Positions 8,882 to 17,610 of a DNA stretch of 64,000 nt are shown here, in pieces. The position numbers and the translations under genes are program-made. Location: positions 1 to 64,000 of the forward strand of contig JAKFVT010000033.1 of assembly GCA_021732005.1 (NCBI GenBank). Reading direction: 5' to 3'. How positions within the stretch are numbered: position 1 is the first letter of the stretch; the number at the start of each line of letters is the position of its first letter. Under the pieces are notes generated by a model. That model did no database searches. It saw only the letters and a list, made by a program, of their open reading frames with translations, and was not told the DNA's origin. Source of the DNA: Mycobacterium sp. (GTDB taxonomy: Bacteria; Actinomycetota; Actinomycetes; Mycobacteriales; Mycobacteriaceae).

Positions 8882-9664
8882 ATGACCACCGAAAGATTTG
8901 AAACCATCCTGGTCGACCGCGATGAGCGGGTCGGAACCATCACCCTCAACCGGCCCAAGGCGCTCAACGCGCTCAACAGCCAGGTGATGGTCGAGGTCAC
9001 CACGGCCGCCGCCGAATTCGACAACGATCCGGGTATCGGCGCCATCGTTATCACCGGCAACGAGAAGGCGTTCGCCGCCGGTGCCGACATCAAGGAGATG
9101 GCCGAACTCTCCTTCTCCGAGGTCTTCGACGCGGACTTCTTCGCCGCGTGGGGCAAGCTGGCCGCCGTCCGCACCCCGACCATCGCGGCCGTCGCCGGCT
9201 ACGCCCTCGGCGGCGGCTGCGAGCTCGCGATGATGTGCGACGTCCTGATCGCCGCCGACACCGCCAAGTTCGGTCAGCCCGAGATCAAACTCGGCGTGCT
9301 GCCGGGCATGGGCGGCTCGCAGCGGCTGACCCGCGCTATCGGTAAGGCCAAGGCGATGGACCTCATCCTGACCGGCCGCACCATTGATGCCGCCGAGGCC
9401 GAACGCAGCGGCCTGGTGTCGCGGGTCGTACCGGCCGACGCCCTGCTCACCGAGGCGAAAGCCGTCGCGACGACGATCTCGCAGATGTCGCGCTCGGCCG
9501 CCCGGATGGCCAAAGAAGCAGTCAACCGGGCCTTCGAATCCACGCTGACCGAAGGCCTGCTCTACGAGCGCCGGCTGTTCCACTCCGCGTTCGCCACCGA
9601 CGACCAGACCGAGGGAATGGCCGCCTTCACCGAGAAGCGCCCTGCCAACTTCACGCACCGCTAA
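8882..9664 (+). CDS. echA8: Enoyl-CoA hydratase
   Basis: Crotonase of 260 residues that hydrates trans-2-enoyl-CoA in beta-oxidation. [11 protein letters not shown] and [15 protein letters not shown] form the two oxyanion-hole regions, and [17 protein letters not shown] carries the catalytic-loop glutamate. The sequence is recognisably almost identical to EchA8 (Rv1070c) across the core. Two ATGs are adjacent (8879 and 8882); the second is better spaced from GTGAGG (8871-8876). Translation probably couples with echA9. Confidence 0.95.
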   Translation: MTTERFETILVDRDERVGTITLNRPKALNALNSQVMVEVTTAAAEFDNDPGIGAIVITGNEKAFAAGADIKEMAELSFSEVFDADFFAAWGKLAAVRTPTIAAVAGYALGGGCELAMMCDVLIAADTAKFGQPEIKLGVLPGMGGSQRLTRAIGKAKAMDLILTGRTIDAAEAERSGLVSRVVPADALLTEAKAVATTISQMSRSAARMAKEAVNRAFESTLTEGLLYERRLFHSAFATDDQTEGMAAFTEKRPANFTHR

Positions 9665-9673
9665 GGTGCTGAC

Positions 9674-11368
9674 GTGACCGTCGCCGAGTCGGAACCGACC
9701 GAGGCCGCCGACTCGGCGCCTGCCCCGGAAAGCAAGCCGGATTGGTGGCAGCGCCGCTACACGTTCACCGGAACGGCTGTCGGCCTGGTGTTCCTCGGCC
9801 TGTCCCTGAGCCCGTCGCTGCTGCCCCGCGGACCGCTGTTCCAGGGCCTCGTCAGCGGCGCGGCCGGCGCAGTCGGCTACGGGCTGGGCGTCTTCGCCGT
9901 CTTTCTGGTGCGGTTCATGTTGTCGCGGCCTGCCAGCCCGCGCCCGCCGCGGTGGGCCTGGCCGGTGCTGGTCGCCGTCGGAATCGTCTGGCTGGTCGTG
10001 ACGATCTACTGGTTCCACATCTGGCAGGACCACGTTCGCGACCTCATGGGTGTGCCGCGGCTGCAGTGGTACAACTACCCGCAGGCCGCGATCATCGGCG
10101 TGATCGTGCTGTTCCTGTTCGTCGAAATCGGCCAGCTGGTCGGCAGACTCGTCAGATACCTCGTCCGCCTGTTGAATCGCTATGCGCCACCGCGTGTTTC
10201 GGCCGTCGTTGTGGTGGTGCTGCTGCTGAGCCTGACGATCGCCGTGCTCAACGGCGTTGTGGTCAGGGGCGGAATGAGCTTCCTGAACAGCACTTTCGCC
10301 TCAGTGAACGACGAGATGGATCCGGACAACCCGGCCCCGAAGACACCGCTGCGCTCCGGTGGCCCCGGCTCGCTGGTCGCCTGGGACACCGTCGGCCATC
10401 AGGGCCGCACGTTCGTCGCTGGTGGGCCCTCCGTCGAGGAGCTGACCAAATTCAACGGCACCCCCGCGGTCGAACCGATCCGGGCCTACGCGGGCAAGAA
10501 CTCCGCCAACGGAATCAAGGCGTCCGCCGAGCTTGCAGCGCGAGAGTTGGAGCGCGCCGGCGGATTCAAGCGCAAGGTCATCGCCGTCGCGACCACGACG
10601 GGGACGGGCTGGATCAACGAGGCCGAAGCCTCCGCTCTGGAATACATGTACAACGGCGACACCGCGATCGTCAGCATGCAGTACTCGTTCCTACCGAGTT
10701 GGCTGTCATTCCTGGTGGACAAGGAGAACGCCCGGCAGGCGGGCCAGGCGCTGTTCGAGGCGGTTGACGCCCGACTGCGCGAGATGCCCGAAGCGCAGCG
10801 GCCCAAGATCGTGGTGTTCGGCGAGAGCCTCGGATCCTTTGGCGGCGAGGCACCGTTCCTGAGTCCGAACAACATCATCGCCCGCACCGACGGGGCGCTG
10901 TTCTCCGGCCCGACGTTCAACAACACGATGTGGGACGACGTCACCGTCAATCGTGACGCCGGATCCCCGATGTGGCTGCCGATCTTCGACGAAGGCCAGA
11001 ACATCCGGTTCTCGGCACGCCCCGACAATCTGGGCCGGCCCGACAAGCCGTGGGGCTACCCGCGGATCGTCTATCTCCAGCACGCATCCGATCCCATCAG
11101 CTGGTGGAACCCGAATCTTCTGTTCGCCGAACCGGATTGGTTACGTGAGGCGCGCGGGTACGACGTATCGCCGGATATGTACTGGATTCCGATCGTGACG
11201 TTCCTGCAGGTATCCGCTGACATGGCGGTGGCCGTTGACGTTCCCGACGGGCATGGCCACCGTTACGTGCGCGACGTCGTCAACGCGTGGGCGTCGATCC
11301 TGCAGCCGCCGGGCTGGACACCGGAGAAGACCGAGCGCCTGCGCGGAATCGTCACTGCGCCGGAGTGA
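9674..11368 (+). CDS. Membrane-anchored alpha/beta hydrolase (Rv1069c type)
   Basis: A 564-residue protein starting at GTG 9674, 9 bp after echA8. Residues 30-210 contain about five membrane helices (for example GTAVGLVFLGLSLSPSLLP and a long Val/Leu run near 180-195). The C-terminal half is an alpha/beta hydrolase with nucleophile elbow VVFGESLGSFGGE. This two-part layout is the Abhydrolase_9_N plus Abhydrolase_9 arrangement of Rv1069c and its actinobacterial relatives. The soluble part contains DTVGHQGRTFV and a late HGHRYV segment that could hold the catalytic His. Its position downstream of two crotonases suggests a lipid or acyl-ester role, but no substrate can be inferred. Its 3' end overlaps the convergent rhodanese gene by 17 bp. 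Confidence 0.87.
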   Translation: MTVAESEPTEAADSAPAPESKPDWWQRRYTFTGTAVGLVFLGLSLSPSLLPRGPLFQGLVSGAAGAVGYGLGVFAVFLVRFMLSRPASPRPPRWAWPVLVAVGIVWLVVTIYWFHIWQDHVRDLMGVPRLQWYNYPQAAIIGVIVLFLFVEIGQLVGRLVRYLVRLLNRYAPPRVSAVVVVVLLLSLTIAVLNGVVVRGGMSFLNSTFASVNDEMDPDNPAPKTPLRSGGPGSLVAWDTVGHQGRTFVAGGPSVEELTKFNGTPAVEPIRAYAGKNSANGIKASAELAARELERAGGFKRKVIAVATTTGTGWINEAEASALEYMYNGDTAIVSMQYSFLPSWLSFLVDKENARQAGQALFEAVDARLREMPEAQRPKIVVFGESLGSFGGEAPFLSPNNIIARTDGALFSGPTFNNTMWDDVTVNRDAGSPMWLPIFDEGQNIRFSARPDNLGRPDKPWGYPRIVYLQHASDPISWWNPNLLFAEPDWLREARGYDVSPDMYWIPIVTFLQVSADMAVAVDVPDGHGHRYVRDVVNAWASILQPPGWTPEKTERLRGIVTAPE

Positions 11369-11753
11369 GCTCGCTCAGCTCGGCGAGTACGTCGGCTGCG
11401 GCCAGCGCCTGATAGCCGCCGACGACATCGGTGGCGCGGTGCAGCCCGAGATCCTGTAGCGCGGCCGCGGCCAGGCTCGAGGTGTAGCCCTGCGAGCACA
11501 GCACCACCCACTCGACGTCATCGCCGGTCGCCTGGGGCAGCTTGGCGTCGCTGGTCGGGTCGCAGCGCCACTCCAGCACATTGCGTTCGATCACCAGCGC
11601 GGCCGGCGTCTCGCCTTCGGCGGCGCGTTGAGCGGCCGGGCGAATGTCGACCAGGATGGCTCCGCGACCCAGCGCCGCCGGGATCTCCTCAGCCGCCAAC
11701 CGGTTCAGTCGCGCCCTGGCGTCGGCCAGCACGCGGTCGATTCGGCTGCTCAT
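11352..11753 (-). CDS. Rhodanese-like domain protein
   Basis: Single-domain sulfurtransferase-like protein of 133 residues. The active-site loop is CSQGYTSS (Cys near residue 89), preceded by a VDIRP motif and followed by the VVGGYQA end of the fold. The CSQGYTSS loop keeps the catalytic cysteine, so persulfide transfer is plausible. It lies 4 bp downstream of a cysteine dioxygenase gene and is certainly cotranscribed with it, which points to sulfane-sulfur or sulfinate handling during cysteine breakdown. Confidence 0.88.
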   Translation of the reverse strand: MSSRIDRVLADARARLNRLAAEEIPAALGRGAILVDIRPAAQRAAEGETPAALVIERNVLEWRCDPTSDAKLPQATGDDVEWVVLCSQGYTSSLAAAALQDLGLHRATDVVGGYQALAAADVLAELSELTPAQ

Positions 11754-11757
11754 CGGA

Positions 11758-12318
11758 TCAGTTCCCTTCGGGGGCGTCGGTCAGCTCGGTACGTGTGCGC
11801 CGCAACGTATTACGCTCGGTGACTTCGTAATACGACATCGCCGTCAACGGCGGCGAATACGCGTGCACACTCAGTGTGGCAGAGGCGGGTGCGGCTACGG
11901 CCGGTGCGCCGACGACGTCGTGCACCCATCCCAGCGGGAAGGCCGCCTGGTCTCCGGCGTCGAGGCGGCGGCGGTTCAATCGCTCACCATCCCAACGGTA
12001 TTCGTGCAGCGCGCCGGAGAGCACGGTCAATGCACCCAGCGATCCGCCGTGGTCATGAAGCTCGGTGGTGTGGCCGGCGACCCAGCTGATCAGCCAGACG
12101 TCGAGCTCGTCGTCGGCGTGCAGCCGGGTGAACCAGCGTTCGTCGCTCGGCGGGCCACCGGCGGGCAGCAGCGCGTCGAACTGGCCGCGCAGCACGCCGT
12201 CGGCGTACTGATCGGTGGCGTGCATCAGGTCGGGTAGCCGCAGCCGGGTAGGTGCGGAGACGGCTGGTGCGATGGACGGGAATGTGGCAAGTGAAAGGGC
12301 AGCGCCCGAATACGGCAT
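11758..12318 (-). CDS. Cysteine dioxygenase-like cupin
   Basis: A 186-residue type I cysteine dioxygenase-like protein that would oxidise L-cysteine to cysteine sulfinate with non-haem Fe(II). The metal ligands are visible as HDHGG (H-x-H, about residues 88-90) and a second-motif histidine in LSVHAYSPP. The partner Tyr in the C-terminal MSYYEVTE segment agrees with family members. The start is ATG 12318. The rhodanese gene follows 4 bp downstream. Bacterial homologues include cysteine and 3-mercaptopropionate dioxygenases, and sequence alone does not exclude the latter. Confidence 0.85.
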   Translation of the reverse strand: MPYSGAALSLATFPSIAPAVSAPTRLRLPDLMHATDQYADGVLRGQFDALLPAGGPPSDERWFTRLHADDELDVWLISWVAGHTTELHDHGGSLGALTVLSGALHEYRWDGERLNRRRLDAGDQAAFPLGWVHDVVGAPAVAAPASATLSVHAYSPPLTAMSYYEVTERNTLRRTRTELTDAPEGN

Positions 12319-12433
12319 GACGAGAAACTTTCCGCACGTTGCAGGGTCAGATCGGGGGGTCGGCTAGTACCGACAACACTCCCTGGACCTGGTCCGCTCC
12401 GTCATGGCCGCCAGTGTTGCATAGATTGAAACG

Positions 12434-12877
12434 ATGCGCCCCTACCGATGTCGCTCCCTGTCCGCCGCCGCGGCGTGTGTCGCGGGCGTGGCCGCCGTGT
12501 TGACGGCATGCTCATCGGGCGGCGGCGGGCAGTCCCCCTCCACGACTCCGGCGCCGTCGAGCAGTGGGGCGCAGTCGACGGAAGCGGCCGCACCGTCGGG
12601 CACGGTCGGCACCTCGCCGGGCGGGGTCACCACCCGGATCGACACGCCCGCCGAATCGACCGAAGAACAATATGCGCAGGCCTGTATGGCGACGAAGACG
12701 TGGATGGAAGCCAAGGGCGGTGAGCCGGCGACGTTGGTCGAACCGTTCCTGAAGGAATTGCAGAGCAACGCGGCCCCGGGCCCGGCGACGTTCAACAGCA
12801 CCTGGGGGCAGTTGTCGACGGCGCAGCAGGCCGCGGTCATCATCGCGGTGAAGGCCGCCGCCGAGGGCGGCTGCTGA
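12434..12877 (+). CDS. lpqV: Lipoprotein LpqV
   Basis: Small exported lipoprotein of 147 residues. The signal peptide ends at the lipobox LTAC, with lipidated Cys near residue 26, followed by a low-complexity Ser/Gly/Pro/Thr linker to about residue 75 and a compact domain with two conserved cysteines (YAQACMATKTWM and the final Cys). This matches LpqV (Rv1064c) in size, design and position beside the patatin gene. Function is unknown; the protein should sit on the outer face of the plasma membrane. Confidence 0.85.
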   Translation: MRPYRCRSLSAAAACVAGVAAVLTACSSGGGGQSPSTTPAPSSSGAQSTEAAAPSGTVGTSPGGVTTRIDTPAESTEEQYAQACMATKTWMEAKGGEPATLVEPFLKELQSNAAPGPATFNSTWGQLSTAQQAAVIIAVKAAAEGGC

Positions 12878-13041
12878 CCCTTTCGATCACGGGTAGCAAA
12901 ACTCAGCGCCAGTGCGCGATTACTGCCAGCCGTCGTTCAGTTGCTGCCACCGGAATTAAATGCCTGACCTCGCGGTTTACCTCTTAGTAATTGATCGGCG
13001 AAAGCCGGCACAAGAGGAAACCAAAGAAGAGGCACATCATC

Positions 13042-13227
13042 ATGACCAAGTACGCGGTCGCGGGCCTGCTGGGCACCGCGATGAGCGCGCTCGTCATCGG
13101 CCTGGCCGCCCCGGCGGCCGCCGCTCCCAGCGGGTCCGGTGACGCCCGCGACACCACAATCGATTCGCTCGGATACACCGTTGGTGGCGACAAGCTCGGC
13201 ACCATCGACGTGATTCAGCGCGACTGA
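13042..13227 (+). CDS. Tiny secreted protein
   Basis: A 61-residue protein with a clean Sec signal (basic start, LLGTAMSALVIGLAAPAAAA, cleavage after AAA near residue 28), leaving a mature peptide of about 33 residues ending GTIDVIQRD. ATG 13042 is used because an AGAAGAGG ribosome site lies about 10 nt upstream. The mature part (LGYTVGGDKLGT) resembles part of the secreted protein at 42418 (QGYTVNIDRIGT), suggesting a shared small-protein family. A hairpin terminator follows at 13255. Function unknown. Confidence 0.75.
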   Translation: MTKYAVAGLLGTAMSALVIGLAAPAAAAPSGSGDARDTTIDSLGYTVGGDKLGTIDVIQRD

Positions 13228-13254
13228 GCGCGGCGCGGTGACGCGCGCCACCAC

Positions 13255-13284
13255 GGAAGGGCATCCCGAAAGGGGTGCCCTTCC
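13255..13284 (+). terminator. Hairpin terminator after the tiny secreted-protein gene
   Basis: GGAAGGGCATCCC (13255-13267) pairs with GGGGTGCCCTTCC (13272-13284) through a GAAA loop, giving a 13-bp stem with one G-T pair. It lies 28 bp past the stop of the upstream gene and before the patatin start, and so argues against the longer patatin frame that would begin at 13238. Confidence 0.75.
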
Positions 13285-13300
13285 GCTGTCGGTGAGCAGA

Positions 13301-14362
13301 ATGGACCCCATGCCCGACCAATTCCCAAACGCCCGGGTCGCTCTGGCGCTCGGCAGCGGCGGCGCGCGGGGATACGCGCACATCGGCGTGATCGACGAGC
13401 TGACACGTCGCGGCTACGAGATCGTCGGTGTCGCCGGATCGTCGATGGGCGCGTTGGTGGGCGGCCTGCACGCAGCCGGGTCCCTCGACGAATTCGCGGA
13501 GTGGGCCCAGACGTTGACCCAGCGAGCCGTGCTGCGGCTGCTCGATCCGTCGATCACCGCGGCCGGCGTGCTGCGCGCCGAGAAGATCCTCGACGCGGTC
13601 CGGGACATCCTCGGCGACGTCACCATCGAGAACCTGCCGATCCCCTACACCGCCGTGGCCACCGACCTCATCGCGGGCAAATCAGTGTGGCTGCAGCGCG
13701 GTCCGGTCGACGCCGCGATCCGCGCCTCGATCGCCATCCCCGGCGTGATCGCGCCGCACGTGCTCGACGGCAGGCTGCTGGCCGACGGCGGAATCCTCGA
13801 TCCGTTGCCGTTGGCTCCGATCGCCGCCGTCAATGCCGACCTGACGATCGCGATCAGCCTGTCCGGCCCCGACCCCGAGGGCACCCAGGGCACCACCGAA
13901 ACCCCGGAATCCGCCGCCAGCAGCGAATGGCTCGGCCGGTTGTTGCGCAGCACGTCGGCACTGTTGGACACCAACACCGCCCGTTCGCTTCTGGACACCC
14001 CCGCAGCCAGGTCGATGCTGAGCCGCTTCGGAACCAGTTCGGTGTCGGAGGACGGCGACGACGTCGAGCCGAGCAGCGATGATCAGCTGATCGACAGCTC
14101 ACGTGAAGCCCCGATCCCCAAGCTGGGCAGCTTCGCGGTGATGAACCGCACCATCGACATCGCGCAGGCCGCACTGGCCCGCCATCAGATGGCGGCCTAT
14201 CCCCCGGACCTCCTCATCGAGGTGCCCCGAACCGCTTGCCGCAGTTTGGATTTCCACCGCGCCGCCGAGATCATCGACCTGGGCCGTGAACTGGCCGTCA
14301 AGGCGCTGGACGGCTACCGCAACAGCGGACCGGAAATCATCATCACGCCAGAAACTCCCTGA
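13301..14362 (+). CDS. Patatin-like phospholipase (Rv1063c type)
   Basis: Cytosolic or membrane-associated serine lipase/acyl hydrolase of 353 residues using a Ser-Asp dyad. The oxyanion loop is GSGGARGYAH, the nucleophile elbow is AGSSMGALVGG and the Asp is in LLADGGILDPLP. ATG 13301 (MDPMPDQ) is chosen; ATG 13310 is the alternative, and the longer frame would run through a terminator hairpin. Residues 190-270 form a polar insertion. Order next to lpqV matches Rv1064c-Rv1063c. It converges with a second patatin gene, overlapping it by 20 bp. Confidence 0.88.
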   Translation: MDPMPDQFPNARVALALGSGGARGYAHIGVIDELTRRGYEIVGVAGSSMGALVGGLHAAGSLDEFAEWAQTLTQRAVLRLLDPSITAAGVLRAEKILDAVRDILGDVTIENLPIPYTAVATDLIAGKSVWLQRGPVDAAIRASIAIPGVIAPHVLDGRLLADGGILDPLPLAPIAAVNADLTIAISLSGPDPEGTQGTTETPESAASSEWLGRLLRSTSALLDTNTARSLLDTPAARSMLSRFGTSSVSEDGDDVEPSSDDQLIDSSREAPIPKLGSFAVMNRTIDIAQAALARHQMAAYPPDLLIEVPRTACRSLDFHRAAEIIDLGRELAVKALDGYRNSGPEIIITPETP

Positions 14363-15194
14363 CGGCCGCCGCCACCCGGTGGCCCTGCTCGCGTCCGGCC
14401 AGCGCCGACGGAATCCGGCAGCGCGGGTCCAGCGGGTTGGGGCCGAAGGCGCTCAGGGACGCGTCGTCGGCGAAGACGGCCAAGGTGCGCGCACCGAAGC
14501 CGGCGATCTCGGCCGCGGTGCCGTGGGTGAACGGGGACGGCGCCGATTCGCTCGCCGGCACCAGCACCACAGCCGTCGCACAGTCGGCGGCCACCGCGGT
14601 GTGGACCGAGCTGCTGACACCGCCGTCCATGTAGCGCCGGTCGCCGATCGTCACCGGCGGCCAGGTACCGGGCACCGCGCAGCTGGCAGCCACGGCGTCG
14701 ACGAGGTCCACCCCCGACGACGAGTCGAACACCACCAGGTTCCCGGTTGCGGTGTCGATGGCGGTGATCCGCAGATCCTGGTCCGGCCAACGATGTTCGG
14801 GAAGTCGCGCTTCGATGACGCGTCTGCGCACCGCCTCACTGACGGAGGGCGTGTCCAGCGCGATGCGTCCGATCCGCTGAAGTTTCTCCGTCAGCTCGCC
14901 GGGTTCGGCCATGGCCGTGAGGAACAACGCGGAGATCGCGTCGATGTCCACCCCGGGATCGATCTCCGACGAGGTCTCGGCGGTCTGACGTTCGAAGAGT
15001 GCTTCCAGCGACACCGAGCTGCTGATCTGTGCCGCGACGGTCGAGCCGGCCGAGGTTCCGACCAGCACATCGGAATTCAGCAGACTCTGCGCGGTATCCG
15101 GCGATTCGTCGGCGATCCCGCGCAAAATGCCCGTCTCCCAGCCGATGCCGGCGATACCGCCGCCGGCCAGAATCAGGGCCCGTTTAGTCGTCAC
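14343..15194 (-). CDS. Second patatin-like phospholipase (Rv1062 type)
   Basis: A 283-residue patatin-fold protein with an intact glycine-rich loop (LAGGGIAGIGWETG), nucleophile elbow (VGTSAGSTVA) and catalytic Asp (YMDGGVSSSV). GTG 15194 is the start because it overlaps the upstream ankyrin gene stop in a GTGA (4-bp) junction, indicating translational coupling; the longer frame to 15260 would lie wholly inside that gene. It is about 70 residues shorter than the convergent patatin at 13301, lacking the polar insertion. Substrate is unknown; triacylglycerol or phospholipid are family precedents. Confidence 0.87.
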   Translation of the reverse strand: MTTKRALILAGGGIAGIGWETGILRGIADESPDTAQSLLNSDVLVGTSAGSTVAAQISSSVSLEALFERQTAETSSEIDPGVDIDAISALFLTAMAEPGELTEKLQRIGRIALDTPSVSEAVRRRVIEARLPEHRWPDQDLRITAIDTATGNLVVFDSSSGVDLVDAVAASCAVPGTWPPVTIGDRRYMDGGVSSSVHTAVAADCATAVVLVPASESAPSPFTHGTAAEIAGFGARTLAVFADDASLSAFGPNPLDPRCRIPSALAGREQGHRVAAAVREFLA

Positions 15195-16351
15195 AGCGTG
15201 TGAGTCTGCCAGCTGCTCAGGTAGTCGATCGCGCCGGTCTGGTAGGCGTGCTCTGCCCATCCCAAAGGCGTCGTCCCATAACGAAAGTCGACCAGATCCG
15301 GGTCCGCACCGGCGTCGAGCAGCCGACGTATCAGGTCCAGGTCACCGCTCCACGCCGCGTGATGCAGCGGAGTGGCGCCGTCGGCGTCGCGGACGTTCGG
15401 GTCGTCGGGAAACAGCGGTTGCACCAGCTCGGCTCCCGAGACGTCGATCCCGCGGCGAGCCAGCAAGGCCAGTCGGTCTGCGAAACCATGGCCAGCGGCC
15501 CAATCGATTTGGCGCTGCCACATCTGGTCGCGGCTTTCCATCGCCTCACCCAGGCGACGCTCCCATGGACTCGGACCGGCGTCGGCCAGACCGTGGTCGA
15601 ACAGCAGCTCGAGGTGCGAATCGTCGGCCCGGAACATCCGGTTGTAGAGGGTCTGCTGGTCGACGGGATGCGCGCCGCGCTCCAGCAGCAGGCGAGCCAA
15701 CGCGGTCGCGAACCGATGCCGGGGTTGACGACCGGGGCCCTGTTCGCCTTCGCCGAACACTCCGGTGAGCGCCGTGAACGGTGTCGAAAGTCCGCGCCAC
15801 AGATAGCCGGCGTTGGGATCGGCGCCGGCGTCGAGCAGCACAGTGGCTGCAGCCAGGACATCAGTTTCCTTGTTGGGCAACGGGACCCGCGAATAGCACA
15901 GATACAGCAGCGGTACCCAGCCGAAAGGTCCGCCGGGCGTGGTGACCAGTTCCGGCCGATCCTTCAGGTGATGGGTCAGAGCCGCCGAGTCGGCGGCCGA
16001 CGCAGCGGCCCACACGTGGTGCTGCGGCACAGCAGGATTGGACTCGAGTAGTGTCGCAGCGGACTGCCAGCGTGGTGGGGCATCGGTGTGGTCATAGCGT
16101 AATGACGCGAGCGAGCAGAACTGATCGGCCACGCCCAGCGTAGCCACGTCGATCCCGCCGGGGTCGACGGCGAGCTCGTCGGCGATCGCCATGAACTCGA
16201 CGAGCGCGGGCCAGCCGCTGAATCCGTACCGGCGAGCGATCGTGAGTTGTGCGTCGTGCAGCGACAGCGGCCGCGGGTCTTCGCGATGCAGGGCGCGGAC
16301 TTCCGACACCAGCTGCTCGAACGAGGGGTCGGCGGGCAATGTGCTGGCCAT
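15191..16351 (-). CDS. Ankyrin-repeat protein
   Basis: A 386-residue soluble protein. The clearest ankyrin repeats are near the C-terminus (DGATPLHHAAWSGDLDLIRRLLDAGADPD, with the next repeat starting YGTTPLGWAEHAY). More diverged ones occur around residues 165-250 (VLLDAGADPNAG, LLLERGAHP). The first 60 residues (a segment containing LHDAQLTIARRYGFSGWPAL) form a helical motif often found at the N-terminus of bacterial ankyrin proteins. It is translationally coupled to the patatin gene through a 4-bp overlap, so it may act as a protein-protein partner or inhibitor of that lipase. No enzymatic motif is seen. Confidence 0.85.
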   Translation of the reverse strand: MASTLPADPSFEQLVSEVRALHREDPRPLSLHDAQLTIARRYGFSGWPALVEFMAIADELAVDPGGIDVATLGVADQFCSLASLRYDHTDAPPRWQSAATLLESNPAVPQHHVWAAASAADSAALTHHLKDRPELVTTPGGPFGWVPLLYLCYSRVPLPNKETDVLAAATVLLDAGADPNAGYLWRGLSTPFTALTGVFGEGEQGPGRQPRHRFATALARLLLERGAHPVDQQTLYNRMFRADDSHLELLFDHGLADAGPSPWERRLGEAMESRDQMWQRQIDWAAGHGFADRLALLARRGIDVSGAELVQPLFPDDPNVRDADGATPLHHAAWSGDLDLIRRLLDAGADPDLVDFRYGTTPLGWAEHAYQTGAIDYLSSWQTHTL

Positions 16352-16413
16352 TGCGGTCCCCTCTCGCGCCCGGCGTCCTCGACCAGCTTGGACGCTACCA
16401 GCCCTGCGGGCGG

Positions 16414-17562
16414 TCAGCGAGATCCGCTGTAGGCCCGCGCGACCCGGGTGACGAACTGGTAGACGCCGTCCTCGTCGGGCGCCAGCGGCCCCGGCTTCGC
16501 GTGCGGCGAACTCAGTCCGCGCTGCACCGACTCACATGCCGCCCAGTCCTGCCGGTTGGTCAGGTCCCAGAAATCCACCGCGTACGACGGGTCGAAACCC
16601 GGCTTGTCCAAAGCTTCCCTTGGGAAGGCCCACGCGCATTCCACATGGGTGCGGTCGACGGCCAGCGGTGTCATCAGATGGGTCATCACATAGTCGGGGT
16701 GCAGGCTCACCAGCAGGTTGGGGAACCCCACCAGATACATCACCGTGCGCAGCTCGTGCTCGGACAGGCCCTTGATCGCCACGCCGCCGCTTCGCCCGCT
16801 CAGCGACATCGTCTCGGCCTCGTCGATCATGCCCATCCAGCCACCCATCCAATCGCCGGGCAGGTCGATGTTCTCGCCGCTGGTCGGTGGGCTGATCTTC
16901 GACAGCTCGGGGTGAATCGTCGAGCAGTGGTAGCACTCCTGGTAATTCTCGACGATCACCTTCCAGTTGGTCTCCAACTCGTAGGAGTGCCGCGCGACCA
17001 CCGTCAGTTCTTCGGTCCGGTAAGGGCCGACGACCTCTTCCAGCCCCGCGATGTGCAGAGCGAAATCGCCGTCGCTGCCGCTGGGGTCGACGAAGAGGTA
17101 GCCGTGCCAGTCCACCAACGCCAATTCGATCAAACCGAATGCTTTCGCGTCCGGGCCGCCGGCACCGTCGAAGGCCGGCGCATTGCGCAGCTCACCGTTC
17201 AGTTTGTACGACCACGAGTGGTAGGGGCAGATGATCCCGCGCCGCTTGGCGCTCGCACCGCAGGCAAGAAGCTCGTGACCGCGGTGTCGGCATACGTTGG
17301 CGAACGCGCGCACCCGGCCGTCTTCGCCGCGCACCAACAGGATTCCGTCCGAACCCGAGCCGACCGCCTTTTGGGCGCCGACACCATCCAGATCACCGGC
17401 ATGACCCACGCAATGCCAGCCGCCGAAGATGTTCTGCTTCTCCCATTCGAAGACCTTCGGATCTACGTAGGCCTCCCGCGGCAACATCCGCGACTGCCCA
17501 AACGGGGCGAGCGAGGCCGCGAGGCCCTCGGCAGGCACCGGCGCCGGAGTCTGTTTGAACAT
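16414..17562 (-). CDS. Rieske non-haem iron oxygenase, alpha-subunit type (quaternary-amine clade)
   Basis: A 382-residue aromatic-ring-hydroxylase-fold oxygenase. The Rieske [2Fe-2S] site is CRHRGHELL at about residue 92 followed by CPYHSWSYK at about residue 111. The catalytic iron site is ENYQECYHCSTIHPEL, which is the pattern of choline monooxygenase/glycine-betaine demethylase relatives rather than of ring dioxygenases. It therefore probably oxidatively removes a group from a quaternary or substituted amine. No dedicated reductase gene is adjacent. It is last in an operon after a polyamine-type ABC importer (48 bp behind the permease), suggesting it attacks the imported substrate. A degenerate copy of the cluster palindrome overlaps its start. 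Confidence 0.87.
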   Translation of the reverse strand: MFKQTPAPVPAEGLAASLAPFGQSRMLPREAYVDPKVFEWEKQNIFGGWHCVGHAGDLDGVGAQKAVGSGSDGILLVRGEDGRVRAFANVCRHRGHELLACGASAKRRGIICPYHSWSYKLNGELRNAPAFDGAGGPDAKAFGLIELALVDWHGYLFVDPSGSDGDFALHIAGLEEVVGPYRTEELTVVARHSYELETNWKVIVENYQECYHCSTIHPELSKISPPTSGENIDLPGDWMGGWMGMIDEAETMSLSGRSGGVAIKGLSEHELRTVMYLVGFPNLLVSLHPDYVMTHLMTPLAVDRTHVECAWAFPREALDKPGFDPSYAVDFWDLTNRQDWAACESVQRGLSSPHAKPGPLAPDEDGVYQFVTRVARAYSGSR

Positions 17563-17574
17563 ACAGTCAGACTA
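17555..17574. promoter_or_regulatory. Possible degenerate TetR operator at the oxygenase start
   Basis: TTGAACATACAGTCAGACTA shares its ends with the reverse complement of the cluster palindrome (TTGACTGAGCGTTCAGTCTA; 12 of 20 positions). It overlaps the oxygenase start codon. The centre is not conserved, so this may be chance. Confidence 0.25.
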
Positions 17575-17610
17575 GTCCGGCGACCGGCGCAGGTCCAGAG
17601 ATGGCATGGC

